Of a DNA stretch of 8,921 nt, positions 1-6,031 are shown piece by piece; positions within the stretch are counted from its first letter, which is position 1, and the number at the start of each line of letters is the position of its first letter. Location of the stretch: assembly GCA_023416695.1 (NCBI GenBank), contig JAEZGY010000054.1:1-8921 (forward strand), read 5' to 3'. This DNA is from Bacillota bacterium. GTDB lineage: Bacteria > Bacillota > Clostridia > Lachnospirales > Lachnospiraceae. Below the pieces are notes generated by a model that saw only the letters and a program-made list of their open reading frames with translations, was not told the origin of the DNA and searched no databases. The translations under genes were made by a program, and so were the position numbers.

Positions 1-33
1 CGACATTATCCATACCGCCGCAGTGCGATTACC

Positions 34-60
34 AGCTTTCTGTCTTTTAGAAAGCTTTTT
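34..60 (+). terminator. Intrinsic terminator for a gene upstream of the window
   Basis: An 8-bp perfect stem (agctttct at 34-41 with agaaagct at 49-56) encloses a 7-base loop and runs into TTTTT at 56-60, which is the form of a rho-independent terminator reading rightwards. It would end transcription of a plus-strand gene lying left of the window. In one frame the first 50 bases read as a short tail ending at TAG (48-50), inside the hairpin, so a gene end there is possible but unproven. The T-run is shared with the left arm of the long palindrome at 56-104. Confidence 0.7.
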
Positions 61-104
61 TATTACATAGGATATTGCGAAGCAATATCCTATGTAATAA
101 AAAA
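56..104. repeat. 23-bp perfect inverted repeat with 3-base GAA loop
   Basis: Bases 56-78 are the exact reverse complement of 82-104, with only GAA (79-81) between them. The tip reads GCGAAGC, a sequence known to form an unusually stable mini-hairpin. The outer five pairs are T-run against A-run, and those runs are also the tails of the two flanking terminators. The element could be a bidirectional terminator core, a dispersed REP-like palindrome or a small palindromic insertion. A copy-number count in the genome would decide. Confidence 0.85.
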
Positions 105-127
105 CCGCACAAGATAGCCTTGTGCGG
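99..127 (-). terminator. Intrinsic terminator of the Nudix-HIT-membrane protein operon
   Basis: Read on the minus strand, a 9-bp perfect stem (119-127 with 105-113) with a 5-base loop is followed directly by six T residues (104-99). The stem is GC-rich (CCGCACAAG), in contrast to the AT-rich surroundings. It lies about 70 bases past the stop of the small membrane protein gene, so it most likely ends that minus-strand operon. Confidence 0.85.
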
Positions 128-197
128 TAGGTGCTCACCCGAACTATTAAATTATTGTAAGTTTACTTTAAAAGTCTACAAATTTCAATAGAATTTG

Positions 198-389
198 CTA
201 CTTCTTTAATATTCTTACAGAAGTATAAACCAAAAATGGAATTGCCACCAATTCTAATATGCCCAAAACTCTAACTATCATGTCAGGTAACCCTAGTTCC
301 AATACTCTAGCTCCAGCTAATACTACTGTAGCAATTCCTATAACTAGTAAACTTATGGCCCATACAATATTGATTCTTTTTAGTGTCAT
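198..389 (-). CDS. Small two-helix membrane protein of unknown function
   Basis: A 63-residue hydrophobic protein that I do not recognise. It has a short basic N-terminus (MTLKR), a first membrane helix at about residues 7-27, a short linker containing ELGLPD, a second helix at about 38-59, and a basic C-terminus (RILKK). The positive charges at both ends suggest that both termini face the cytoplasm. The ATG is well placed: GGAGG (398-402 on the minus strand) sits 8 bases upstream. It starts 36 bases after the HIT gene stop and is followed by a strong terminator, so it is probably the last gene of the Nudix-HIT operon. Its size and layout resemble many uncharacterised clostridial small membrane proteins, and nothing in the sequence shows an enzymatic role. 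Confidence 0.75.
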   Translation of the reverse strand: MTLKRINIVWAISLLVIGIATVVLAGARVLELGLPDMIVRVLGILELVAIPFLVYTSVRILKK

Positions 390-425
390 CTCTTAATCCT
401 CCAATTCAAAGTGTTTAACTACTTT

Positions 426-875
426 CTATACTAATTGTTCTAATAGCTTTGATTTCAATTTCGTTAATTCCTCATCTGTTGGGCGGTTGTTATCACTATA
501 CATTTTTTCCATTGGGTACAACCAAACAGGACCTTTTCCATTATCTCCATATCCCTCTAAGTCGCCATTTACTCTAGGAAACAAGTGCCAGTGTAAATGT
601 GTATCACTATTTCCAAGTAGCTCATAATTCATTTTTTCAGCATCGAATGCCTTGGAAACTGCTTCAGCAACAATAGACATCTCTTCTAAAAAGTCTACTT
701 TATTTTCACGCTCTAACTGGAATAATTCTGTCTTATGCTCTTTGTATAGGAACAAGGTATAACCCTTAAAATGTTGGTGATCACCTATCACAACATAGCC
801 TGTTTTCAGTTCAGTAACAAAGTAAGGATTTGTTCCACTCTTAATCATTTCTATTCTATCACAAATGAGACACAT
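426..875 (-). CDS. HIT-family nucleotide phosphate hydrolase/transferase
   Basis: A histidine-triad protein, 149 residues from the chosen start. HIT enzymes hydrolyse or transfer nucleoside monophosphates from dinucleoside polyphosphates and related nucleotides via a histidine nucleophile. The signature THLHWHLFPR (about residues 92-101) supplies the HxHxH triad, preceded by LLGNSD as in the family. The N-terminus MCLICDR has a CxxC pair, a possible metal site. The frame extends to a GTG at 884, but I prefer the ATG at 875-873: GGGGTGA (881-887) lies 5 bases upstream, whereas the GTG has no clear ribosome binding site and itself forms part of that SD. It follows the Nudix gene by 24 bases, so the two are probably co-transcribed. 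The exact substrate (Ap4A, AMP conjugates or others) cannot be read from sequence. Confidence 0.9.
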   Translation of the reverse strand: MCLICDRIEMIKSGTNPYFVTELKTGYVVIGDHQHFKGYTLFLYKEHKTELFQLERENKVDFLEEMSIVAEAVSKAFDAEKMNYELLGNSDTHLHWHLFPRVNGDLEGYGDNGKGPVWLYPMEKMYSDNNRPTDEELTKLKSKLLEQLV

Positions 876-899
876 CTCGCTCACCCCACTATATGTAAT

Positions 900-1331
900 C
901 TATTCATCTATCCTTCGGCGATACTCTTCTATTAGTAATGGTTGAATAGAAGGATATGTCAATTCAGTCGGCAGCTCTTCAAATAAGCGAATACACTCCA
1001 TTTCACTGTATAGTTCACTATCAAAGGTCAAAATATCTGCATAATACAACATACCATAGGTCTCCTCACCAGTTTCATTCAGTCTGTTCTTTCCTGTAAC
1101 AGAATAAACGCAAACTGGGGTAATTGTGAACTCCAAAGCACCTGTTTCCTCGTAAAGTTCTCTTTTTGCAGTTGCTAAAATGCTCTCTCCTTCTTCTCTA
1201 TGACCACCTGGAACTTCATAGGTATCTCTTTCTTTATGTTTACAGAAAACCCATTTACCTTTATGTTTAGATATAATAACAGCAAACTTTACAAGTTGAT
1301 CCTCTATAGTATCGTAAAAATTCACTTTCAT
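900..1331 (-). CDS. Nudix hydrolase
   Basis: A 143-residue Nudix enzyme, a class that hydrolyses nucleoside diphosphates linked to another moiety, using metal bound by the Nudix box. The box Gx5Ex7REUxEExGU is complete at residues 43-65: G43, E49, R57 E58 L59, E61 E62 and G64. It follows the strand segment WVFCKHKERDTYEVPGG that typically leads into it. The frame stays open to a GTG at 1427, but I place the start at ATG 1331-1329. AGGAG lies 8 bases upstream, and a perfect extended -10 promoter (1381-1389) sits between the two candidate starts, so the longer form would not be encoded on that transcript. The domain is complete from the shorter start. It is first in a likely operon with the HIT hydrolase. 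The substrate is unknown; an oxidised nucleotide or dinucleoside polyphosphate is plausible. Confidence 0.9.
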   Translation of the reverse strand: MKVNFYDTIEDQLVKFAVIISKHKGKWVFCKHKERDTYEVPGGHREEGESILATAKRELYEETGALEFTITPVCVYSVTGKNRLNETGEETYGMLYYADILTFDSELYSEMECIRLFEELPTELTYPSIQPLLIEEYRRRIDE

Positions 1332-1380
1332 CCTATTTACTCCTATTGTCTCTAGTTCTTGCTTCCCTCTAATATATCTA

Positions 1381-1389
1381 ATTATATCA
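1381..1389 (-). promoter_or_regulatory. Extended -10 promoter of the Nudix-HIT operon
   Basis: The minus strand reads TGATATAAT, a perfect extended -10 (TGn TATAAT). The -35 region 17 bases upstream (TTTATT) matches the consensus poorly, as is common for extended -10 promoters. Initiation would fall near 1374, giving a leader of roughly 43 bases before the Nudix ATG at 1331. Inferred from sequence only. Confidence 0.55.
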
Positions 1390-1485
1390 AAATTCTTCCA
1401 TTTAATAAATAGTGACTTTGATGCCACTGTTTATGACTACATAAACCTTTTCTATATTAACTTGTGTCCCTAATAAACCTCTATA

Positions 1486-1520
1486 AGAAATAAAAGCAAG
1501 AGTTTTTATGCTCCTGCTTT
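1486..1520 (-). terminator. Terminator of the two-component operon
   Basis: On the minus strand a 10-bp stem (1511-1520 with 1493-1502, including one G-U pair) with an 8-base loop is followed by a short U-rich tail (UAUUUCUU). It lies 34 bases beyond the response regulator stop. The tail is weaker than those of the other terminators here, so some read-through into the Nudix operon is possible. Confidence 0.6.
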
Positions 1521-1553
1521 ACATTTTAATTTTTAGGACTTTTTATCGTATTT

Positions 1554-2243
1554 TTACACCTTAAATCGATACCCTACACCCCAAATTGTCTCAATATACT
1601 GTGGCTTAGAAGTATTTACTTCAATCTTTTCTCTGATTTTTTTGATATGAACCGTAACAGTAGCAATGTCTCCAATGGACTCCATATCCCATATTTCCTT
1701 AAATAGCTCCTCTTTGGTATACACCCGATTTGGATGTTCTGCTAAGAAGGTTAGAAGATCAAATTCCTTCGTGGTGAAGTTCTTTTCCTCTTGATTGACA
1801 TATACTCTTCTGGCAGTTTTATCAATCTTAAGGCCATGAATCTCTATTACTTGGTTAACTTCTGTTCCACTTCCAACTAGCCTTTCATAACGTGCCAGAT
1901 GGGCTTTCACTCTAGCCACCATCTCACTTGGGCTAAATGGCTTCGTCATATAGTCGTCTGCACCTTGCCCCAGGCCTCGAATCTTATCAATATCATCCTT
2001 CTTCGCAGAAACCATAAGAATGGGTATATTCTTCTTTTCTCGGATTCGTCTACAAATTTCAAACCCATCCATAGAAGGAAGCATTAAGTCTAAGATAATA
2101 AGATCATAATCCTTTGTTAAGGCTAACGCTAATCCTTCTTCTCCATCATTCTCTATATCGACTTTAAAATCACTTAATTCCAAATAATCCTTCTCAAGTT
2201 CTGCAATAGATTGTTCATCTTCAATGATTAATATCTTGCTCAT
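1554..2243 (-). CDS. OmpR/PhoB-family response regulator
   Basis: A 229-residue DNA-binding response regulator. The receiver domain (about 1-120) has the acidic pocket E8-D9, phospho-acceptor D52 in LIILDLMLP, S79 in the SAK segment and the conserved K101 in TKPF. The winged-helix Trans_reg_C domain (about 133-229) ends with the typical TIWGVGYRFKV. The start ATG is preceded by AAGGAG about 10 bases upstream, and the first 23 bases overlap the end of the kinase gene, which suggests translational coupling. It should be phosphorylated by that kinase and bind DNA as a dimer at direct repeats. The target genes cannot be deduced; the pair may regulate itself, but I saw no convincing repeat operators. 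Family assignment is firm; a named orthologue would be a guess. Confidence 0.95.
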   Translation of the reverse strand: MSKILIIEDEQSIAELEKDYLELSDFKVDIENDGEEGLALALTKDYDLIILDLMLPSMDGFEICRRIREKKNIPILMVSAKKDDIDKIRGLGQGADDYMTKPFSPSEMVARVKAHLARYERLVGSGTEVNQVIEIHGLKIDKTARRVYVNQEEKNFTTKEFDLLTFLAEHPNRVYTKEELFKEIWDMESIGDIATVTVHIKKIREKIEVNTSKPQYIETIWGVGYRFKV

Positions 2244-3720
2244 CTACCTTCATCTCCTTCTTCAATATGATATACATAGTAGTTCCCGTACCTTCCTTAC
2301 TACTAACTGAGATTGTACCACCATGATCCTCTATGATTTTTCTAGCTATAGCCAGTCCTAGTCCAGAACCACCAGTAGAAGAATTTCTAGAGGAATCTGC
2401 ACGGTAAAATCGGTCGAATATTCTATCAAGGTCTTTACTCTTAACTCCTTTTCCGTTATCCTCAATCTGAATCTCTACCATATCAGATAGTTCAGAAATT
2501 CTGATATTAATGATACCCGGCTTCTTATCCATATATTTGACGGAGTTACCTATAATATTACTTATCACTCTCTTCATTTGCTCTGCATCCATCGTAATAG
2601 TTAACTCATGATTGGTATAATTAAAGTATCCAATGTCTATATTACGAACCTCTAAATCAAGCATTAATTCATTTATGCAGTCGGTAAAGTACTGGTGTAA
2701 ATTTACCTTCATAAAATTATATGGGATTGTATCGGTATCTAACTTACTAAACAGTGATAATTCATCCACTAGCACTGCCATATCATTGGCCTTCGTATAA
2801 ATCGTTTTTAAATATTTCTCCCTCTTCTCAGGTGTATCTGCTACTCCATCTAGAATTCCCTCTGTATAACCCTTAATCGCAGTAATTGGAGTTTTTAAAT
2901 CATGGGAAATATTACTGATTAGCTCTTTGGAGTTTTGCTCATACTGTAGCTTAGTATCAATCAGTTCCTTTAGTTTAAGACGCATTTCCTCAAAATCTTC
3001 ACATAAAAGTCCTATTTCATCTTTACTAGAACTCTTAAGAGAATAATTTAAATCTCCCTCCTTAATCTTACAGGTTGCCAGGCGCAGTTTATTAATAGGC
3101 CGAATTAAAAACCTGTATTGCCAACCAGAAATCATAATGGCCGTTAAGGCAATAATGATGATTAAAGAGATACAAAATTCCACAGCAATCCCTTTAATCT
3201 GAGGGACTAAGGTATCTAAGTTAGTAACAATAAAGACACTATACTCGTTCTCATCTAAATATACATCCTGCTGCTTAAGTAGATACGGAGTTTCTCCATT
3301 TAAATAATATCCTCCGTCACCATTTACAGTAAAATCACCAAAGGGAGGTAAGGAGGATTCTAACATCTTCTTATCCATGGGAATACCACAAAAAACAATC
3401 TCCTCATTTTTCCGTACCACTAGAAAGGAATACTTATTAGCTAGCTGGTAGTTCAACTTTTCAATATGATTCTCACTAACCAATTTCTCTGGTTCCTTTA
3501 ATGCTTCTAACTTAATCTCATTATATACATCCCTGGTAAGATTATTTAGAATGCGGATTGGATTACGAATGACATCAAATCCACCACTGCTGACATCATA
3601 AGATTTCTCTATAGACTTAAGCTGATGCTTGAGTATCAGACTACTAGTTCCAATAATAAGCATCAATGGTAATACAATCGTTGTCAAAAAAGCAACTATC
3701 AGCTTTATCCTTAACTTCAT
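2221..3720 (-). CDS. Membrane sensor histidine kinase (HAMP-HisKA-HATPase)
   Basis: A 499-residue sensor kinase. It has an N-terminal membrane helix (about 7-30), an external sensor region of about 145 residues (31-176), a second helix (about 177-199), a HAMP linker (about 201-252), and a HisKA dimerisation domain with the autophosphorylated H273 in SNISHDLKTPITAIKGY. The ATP-binding domain carries the N-box (N388 and N392 in SNIIGNSVKY), DNGKGV (421-426), FDRFYR (435-440) and GGSGLGL (450-456). All catalytic motifs are intact. The sensor region is not one I recognise; residues 93-170 could form a Cache- or PAS-like fold, but that is only a guess, and the ligand is unknown. The gene lies immediately upstream of and overlaps its response regulator. 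Its ribosome binding site is weak: the 20 bases before ATG hold no clear AGGAGG. Confidence 0.95.
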   Translation of the reverse strand: MKLRIKLIVAFLTTIVLPLMLIIGTSSLILKHQLKSIEKSYDVSSGGFDVIRNPIRILNNLTRDVYNEIKLEALKEPEKLVSENHIEKLNYQLANKYSFLVVRKNEEIVFCGIPMDKKMLESSLPPFGDFTVNGDGGYYLNGETPYLLKQQDVYLDENEYSVFIVTNLDTLVPQIKGIAVEFCISLIIIIALTAIMISGWQYRFLIRPINKLRLATCKIKEGDLNYSLKSSSKDEIGLLCEDFEEMRLKLKELIDTKLQYEQNSKELISNISHDLKTPITAIKGYTEGILDGVADTPEKREKYLKTIYTKANDMAVLVDELSLFSKLDTDTIPYNFMKVNLHQYFTDCINELMLDLEVRNIDIGYFNYTNHELTITMDAEQMKRVISNIIGNSVKYMDKKPGIINIRISELSDMVEIQIEDNGKGVKSKDLDRIFDRFYRADSSRNSSTGGSGLGLAIARKIIEDHGGTISVSSKEGTGTTMYIILKKEMKVDEQDINH

Positions 3721-3787
3721 AAAATCACACTTTCACTATGGTTTGTAGTATCATAGAAGAAGCTCTATCCATGCACTAGTTAATACT

Positions 3788-3796
3788 ATTATAGCA
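3788..3796 (-). promoter_or_regulatory. Extended -10 promoter of the two-component operon
   Basis: The minus strand reads TGCTATAAT, a perfect extended -10 (TGn TATAAT), with no good -35 hexamer 16-18 bases upstream. Initiation near 3781 gives a leader of about 60 bases before the kinase ATG at 3720. The position fits a dedicated promoter divergent from metK. Confidence 0.5.
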
Positions 3797-3923
3797 TAGT
3801 CACCTTTTCTATATATATAAACAAATTCTGAGGTTTCTAAAGGTTTTATAAAATAAAATGCTCTTACTTTATAATGATTTTCATCAACTGAACTGGAAAA
3901 CTCTATCAATAGTTAAATTTAGC

Positions 3924-3952
3924 TTGACGTATGAACAAAAAGAAGTTAATCT
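3924..3952 (+). promoter_or_regulatory. Possible promoter of the metK riboswitch transcript
   Basis: TTGACG at 3924-3929 is a near-consensus -35. At 17-base spacing the -10 position holds TAATCT (3947-3952), matching only half of TATAAT. Initiation would fall about 20 bases before the aptamer. An alternative -10 is TATAAA at 3964-3969, with no supporting -35. I am sure that a promoter lies in 3850-3978 but not of this exact choice. Confidence 0.35.
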
Positions 3953-3978
3953 TATGAGGTAATATAAATATAGTTAAT

Positions 3979-4075
3979 ATCTTATTTGGAGTGGCGGAGA
4001 GTGAAGGCTCTATGAAACCACGGCAACCCCATAACTGGAAGGTGCCAATCTGAGCGAGCAATCGAACAATAAGAT
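3979..4075 (+). promoter_or_regulatory. SAM-I (S-box) riboswitch aptamer
   Basis: The leader of metK carries the S-box core: GGAG and GGCGGAGAG, then CTATGAAACCACGGCAACC (4010-4028), then GGTGCCAATC (4041-4050). Helix P1 pairs 3979-3985 (ATCTTAT) with 4069-4075 (ATAAGAT). P2 pairs GTGG (3991-3994) with CCAC (4018-4021), with an inner GAG/CTC pairing at 3997-3999 and 4008-4010. This family binds S-adenosylmethionine and usually lowers expression of methionine and SAM genes when SAM is plentiful. Its position 5' of the SAM synthetase gene makes feedback control by product the clear inference. Confidence 0.93.
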
Positions 4076-4125
4076 GATTTGATAGTCTAGTAATCAAGTT
4101 CATCTTAGGATGAGCTTATTTTTTT
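4071..4125 (+). terminator. Riboswitch expression platform: antiterminator and terminator
   Basis: Terminator: AAGTTCATC (4096-4104) pairs with GATGAGCTT (4109-4117), including one G-U pair, followed by T7 (4119-4125). Antiterminator: AAGATGA (4071-4077) pairs exactly with TCATCTT (4100-4106), and TTGAT (4079-4083) pairs with ATCAA (4093-4097). The antiterminator uses the 3' strand of P1 and the 5' arm of the terminator, so it cannot coexist with either. With SAM bound, P1 forms and transcription stops; without SAM, the antiterminator forms and metK is read. Confidence 0.88.
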
Positions 4126-4213
4126 GTTATAAACAGCACAAACTGAGATTACACAACATTGAATCGTTGAGCAAAGATAAGGTGTTATCTGTTTTACTAA
4201 AGGAGGTTTTTAT

Positions 4214-5401
4214 ATGGAAAAATATCTATTTACATCAGAATCTGTAACAGAAGGGCATCCTGACAAAATCTGTGACCAGATTTCAGATGCCGTATTAGAC
4301 GCATTACTAGAGCAAGATCCTATGAGCCGTGTAGCTTGCGAAACAGCGATTACAACTGGACTTGTTCTTGTTATGGGTGAAGTAACTACTCAGGGTTATG
4401 TAGACATTCAAAAAATTGTACGTGATACCATTCGTGAAATCGGTTACGATCATTGTGAGTATGGTTTTGATGCCAATACCTGTGGTGTCATCGTAGCCTT
4501 AGATGAGCAATCTGCAGACATCGCTATGGGTGTTGATAAAGCGTTAGAAGCTCGTGAAGTTTCCTTAACTGATGAACAAATCGAGGCGATTGGTGCAGGG
4601 GACCAAGGTATGATGTTTGGTTTTGCATCTAACGAGACCGAAGAGTTAATGCCTTATCCTATTTCCTTGGCTCACAAATTAACTAAGAGATTATCTGAGG
4701 TTCGTAAGAACGGAACACTTCCTTACCTTCGTCCAGACGGCAAGGCTCAAGTAACCGTTGAATATGATGAAAATGGAAAGCCGATTCACCTAAATGCAGT
4801 GGTTCTTTCCACTCAACATGATGCTGCAGTTACTCAAGAACAAATTCATGCAGATATTAAGAAACACGTATTCGATTACGTACTTCCAGCGGAGTTGGTA
4901 GATGAGAAGACTAAGTTCTTTATTAACCCAACTGGACGTTTCGTCATTGGTGGCCCTAACGGAGACAGTGGTTTAACTGGCCGTAAAATCATTGTAGACA
5001 CCTACGGTGGATATGCTCGTCACGGTGGTGGCGCATTCTCTGGTAAGGATTGTACTAAGGTTGACCGTTCTGCTGCTTATGCTGCTCGTTATGTAGCAAA
5101 GAACCTTGTTGCTGCTGGCTTAGCAGACAAATGTGAGGTTCAGCTTTCCTATGCCATTGGTGTTGCTGCTCCTACTTCTATTAACGTAGAGACATTTGGC
5201 ACTGGTAAATTAGAAGACTCTAGATTAGTAGAAATCGTTCGTGAGCACTTCGACTTACGCCCAGCTGGAATCATCCAAATGTTAAACTTAAGAAGACCAA
5301 TCTACAAGCAAACTGCTGCTTATGGACACTTTGGTCGTAATGATCTTCACCTTCCATGGGAAGCACTTGATAAAGTGGATGAGTTAAAGAGTTATTTATA
5401 G
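4214..5401 (+). CDS. metK: S-adenosylmethionine synthetase
   Basis: A full-length 395-residue methionine adenosyltransferase, making SAM from ATP and methionine with release of phosphate and pyrophosphate. It acts as a cytoplasmic tetramer built from dimers, with Mg2+ and K+. Visible family motifs are the N-terminal SVTEGHPDKICDQISDA (H15, D17), the signature GAGDQGMMFG (127-136), DSGLTGRKIIVDTYGG (251-266) and the phosphate-binding GGGAFSGKD (271-279). The C-terminus KQTAAYGHFGR is also typical. Length and ends match the family. AGGAGG (4201-4206) lies 7 bases before ATG. It is the only plus-strand gene here, transcribed alone from a SAM-I riboswitch leader and closed by the hairpin at 5420-5451, so it is a single-gene unit controlled by its product. 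Confidence 0.98.
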   Translation: MEKYLFTSESVTEGHPDKICDQISDAVLDALLEQDPMSRVACETAITTGLVLVMGEVTTQGYVDIQKIVRDTIREIGYDHCEYGFDANTCGVIVALDEQSADIAMGVDKALEAREVSLTDEQIEAIGAGDQGMMFGFASNETEELMPYPISLAHKLTKRLSEVRKNGTLPYLRPDGKAQVTVEYDENGKPIHLNAVVLSTQHDAAVTQEQIHADIKKHVFDYVLPAELVDEKTKFFINPTGRFVIGGPNGDSGLTGRKIIVDTYGGYARHGGGAFSGKDCTKVDRSAAYAARYVAKNLVAAGLADKCEVQLSYAIGVAAPTSINVETFGTGKLEDSRLVEIVREHFDLRPAGIIQMLNLRRPIYKQTAAYGHFGRNDLHLPWEALDKVDELKSYL

Positions 5402-5418
5402 GATCCTATGAGATATAG

Positions 5419-5457
5419 AGAAAAGACACAGAACGTATTCTGTGTCTTTTCTTTTTT
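5419..5457 (+). terminator. Terminator of metK, possibly bidirectional
   Basis: A 14-bp perfect stem (5420-5433 with 5438-5451) with loop CGTA is followed by TTTTTT (5452-5457). It starts 18 bases after the metK stop. The gene at 5482 converges on it from the right. In that direction the tail is UCUAUAU, weaker, so it may also stop the minus-strand operon less efficiently. Confidence 0.9.
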
Positions 5458-5481
5458 CACTATATCACAATACAATCAAGT

Positions 5482-6012
5482 CTAACATAGTACATTATCA
5501 CAATAAAATCCAAAGAACTTATTTGCTATCTCCATGTACATTGGATATAAAGAAGGTTCCATAAGTACTTTAAATGAATCCTTCATTTCCTGCTCACGGG
5601 TAAACTCTTTTTTATCTATAATACAAGTAAGAATTTCATCATATAACGAGAAAAGTGTATCTCTCTTGTCTATGTACTCTGATTTTGTAAGGTTTTTCAC
5701 GGCATCATGTTTGAATGTTCCAACTGGTTTTTTATAATCAATATTGGCAAACTCTTTTTGGAACCTAAGGGTTTTGAATTCAACCATTTTTGCACTAGGC
5801 CAAGTAAAGGTCATGGTATAGGCTATTGGGAAAATAAGTACTTTCCCTTCATTTGATGGCTGAGTCCTATAATAAGGAATCATAATACATATTTGACCAT
5901 TCTTTATGCTTATGGATGGCCAACCAGATGCCATCTCCATGGGTATTAATTTTCTACGTAATTCGCTTTTATTTATATTATTAATAAATTCATACATTGA
6001 TATATGATCCAT
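5482..6012 (-). CDS. Unrecognised 176-residue protein linked to the Hsp70-like/protease pair
   Basis: I do not recognise this family. The protein appears soluble: no signal peptide and no membrane segment. The N-terminal part (about 1-90) is strand-rich, with short segments such as GWPSISIKNGQICIMIPY and VLIFPIAYTMTFTWP. The rest (about 105-170) looks helical (KSEYIDKRDTLFSLYDEIL, then EPSLYPMYMEIANKFFGFYC). Four cysteines (C42, C130, C171, C176) show no metal-site pattern. AAGGAG (6021-6026, minus strand) lies 8 bases before the ATG, and the start is only 19 bases after the stop of the protease gene, so the two are almost certainly co-transcribed. Being last in the cluster, it could be an adaptor, an inhibitor or a co-chaperone; these are guesses from position only. 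Confidence 0.8.
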   Translation of the reverse strand: MDHISMYEFINNINKSELRRKLIPMEMASGWPSISIKNGQICIMIPYYRTQPSNEGKVLIFPIAYTMTFTWPSAKMVEFKTLRFQKEFANIDYKKPVGTFKHDAVKNLTKSEYIDKRDTLFSLYDEILTCIIDKKEFTREQEMKDSFKVLMEPSLYPMYMEIANKFFGFYCDNVLC

Positions 6013-6031
6013 TTTACACTCTCCTTTTCTT

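Noticed and set aside
1..50. Tail of a plus-strand gene ending at TAG 48-50
   Set aside because: Fifteen codons are too few to judge, and the stop would fall inside the terminator hairpin; it may be intergenic.
1899..2087. 62-residue plus-strand open frame
   Set aside because: It is fully antisense to the receiver domain of the response regulator, including D52 and K101 regions.
3906..4103. 65-residue minus-strand open frame
   Set aside because: It lies across the SAM-I aptamer and terminator on the opposite strand, has low-complexity composition and no ribosome binding site of note; it is a shadow of structured RNA.
5534..5737. 67-residue plus-strand open frame
   Set aside because: It is antisense to the 176-residue gene, which has a strong ribosome binding site and operon context; nothing supports the plus frame.
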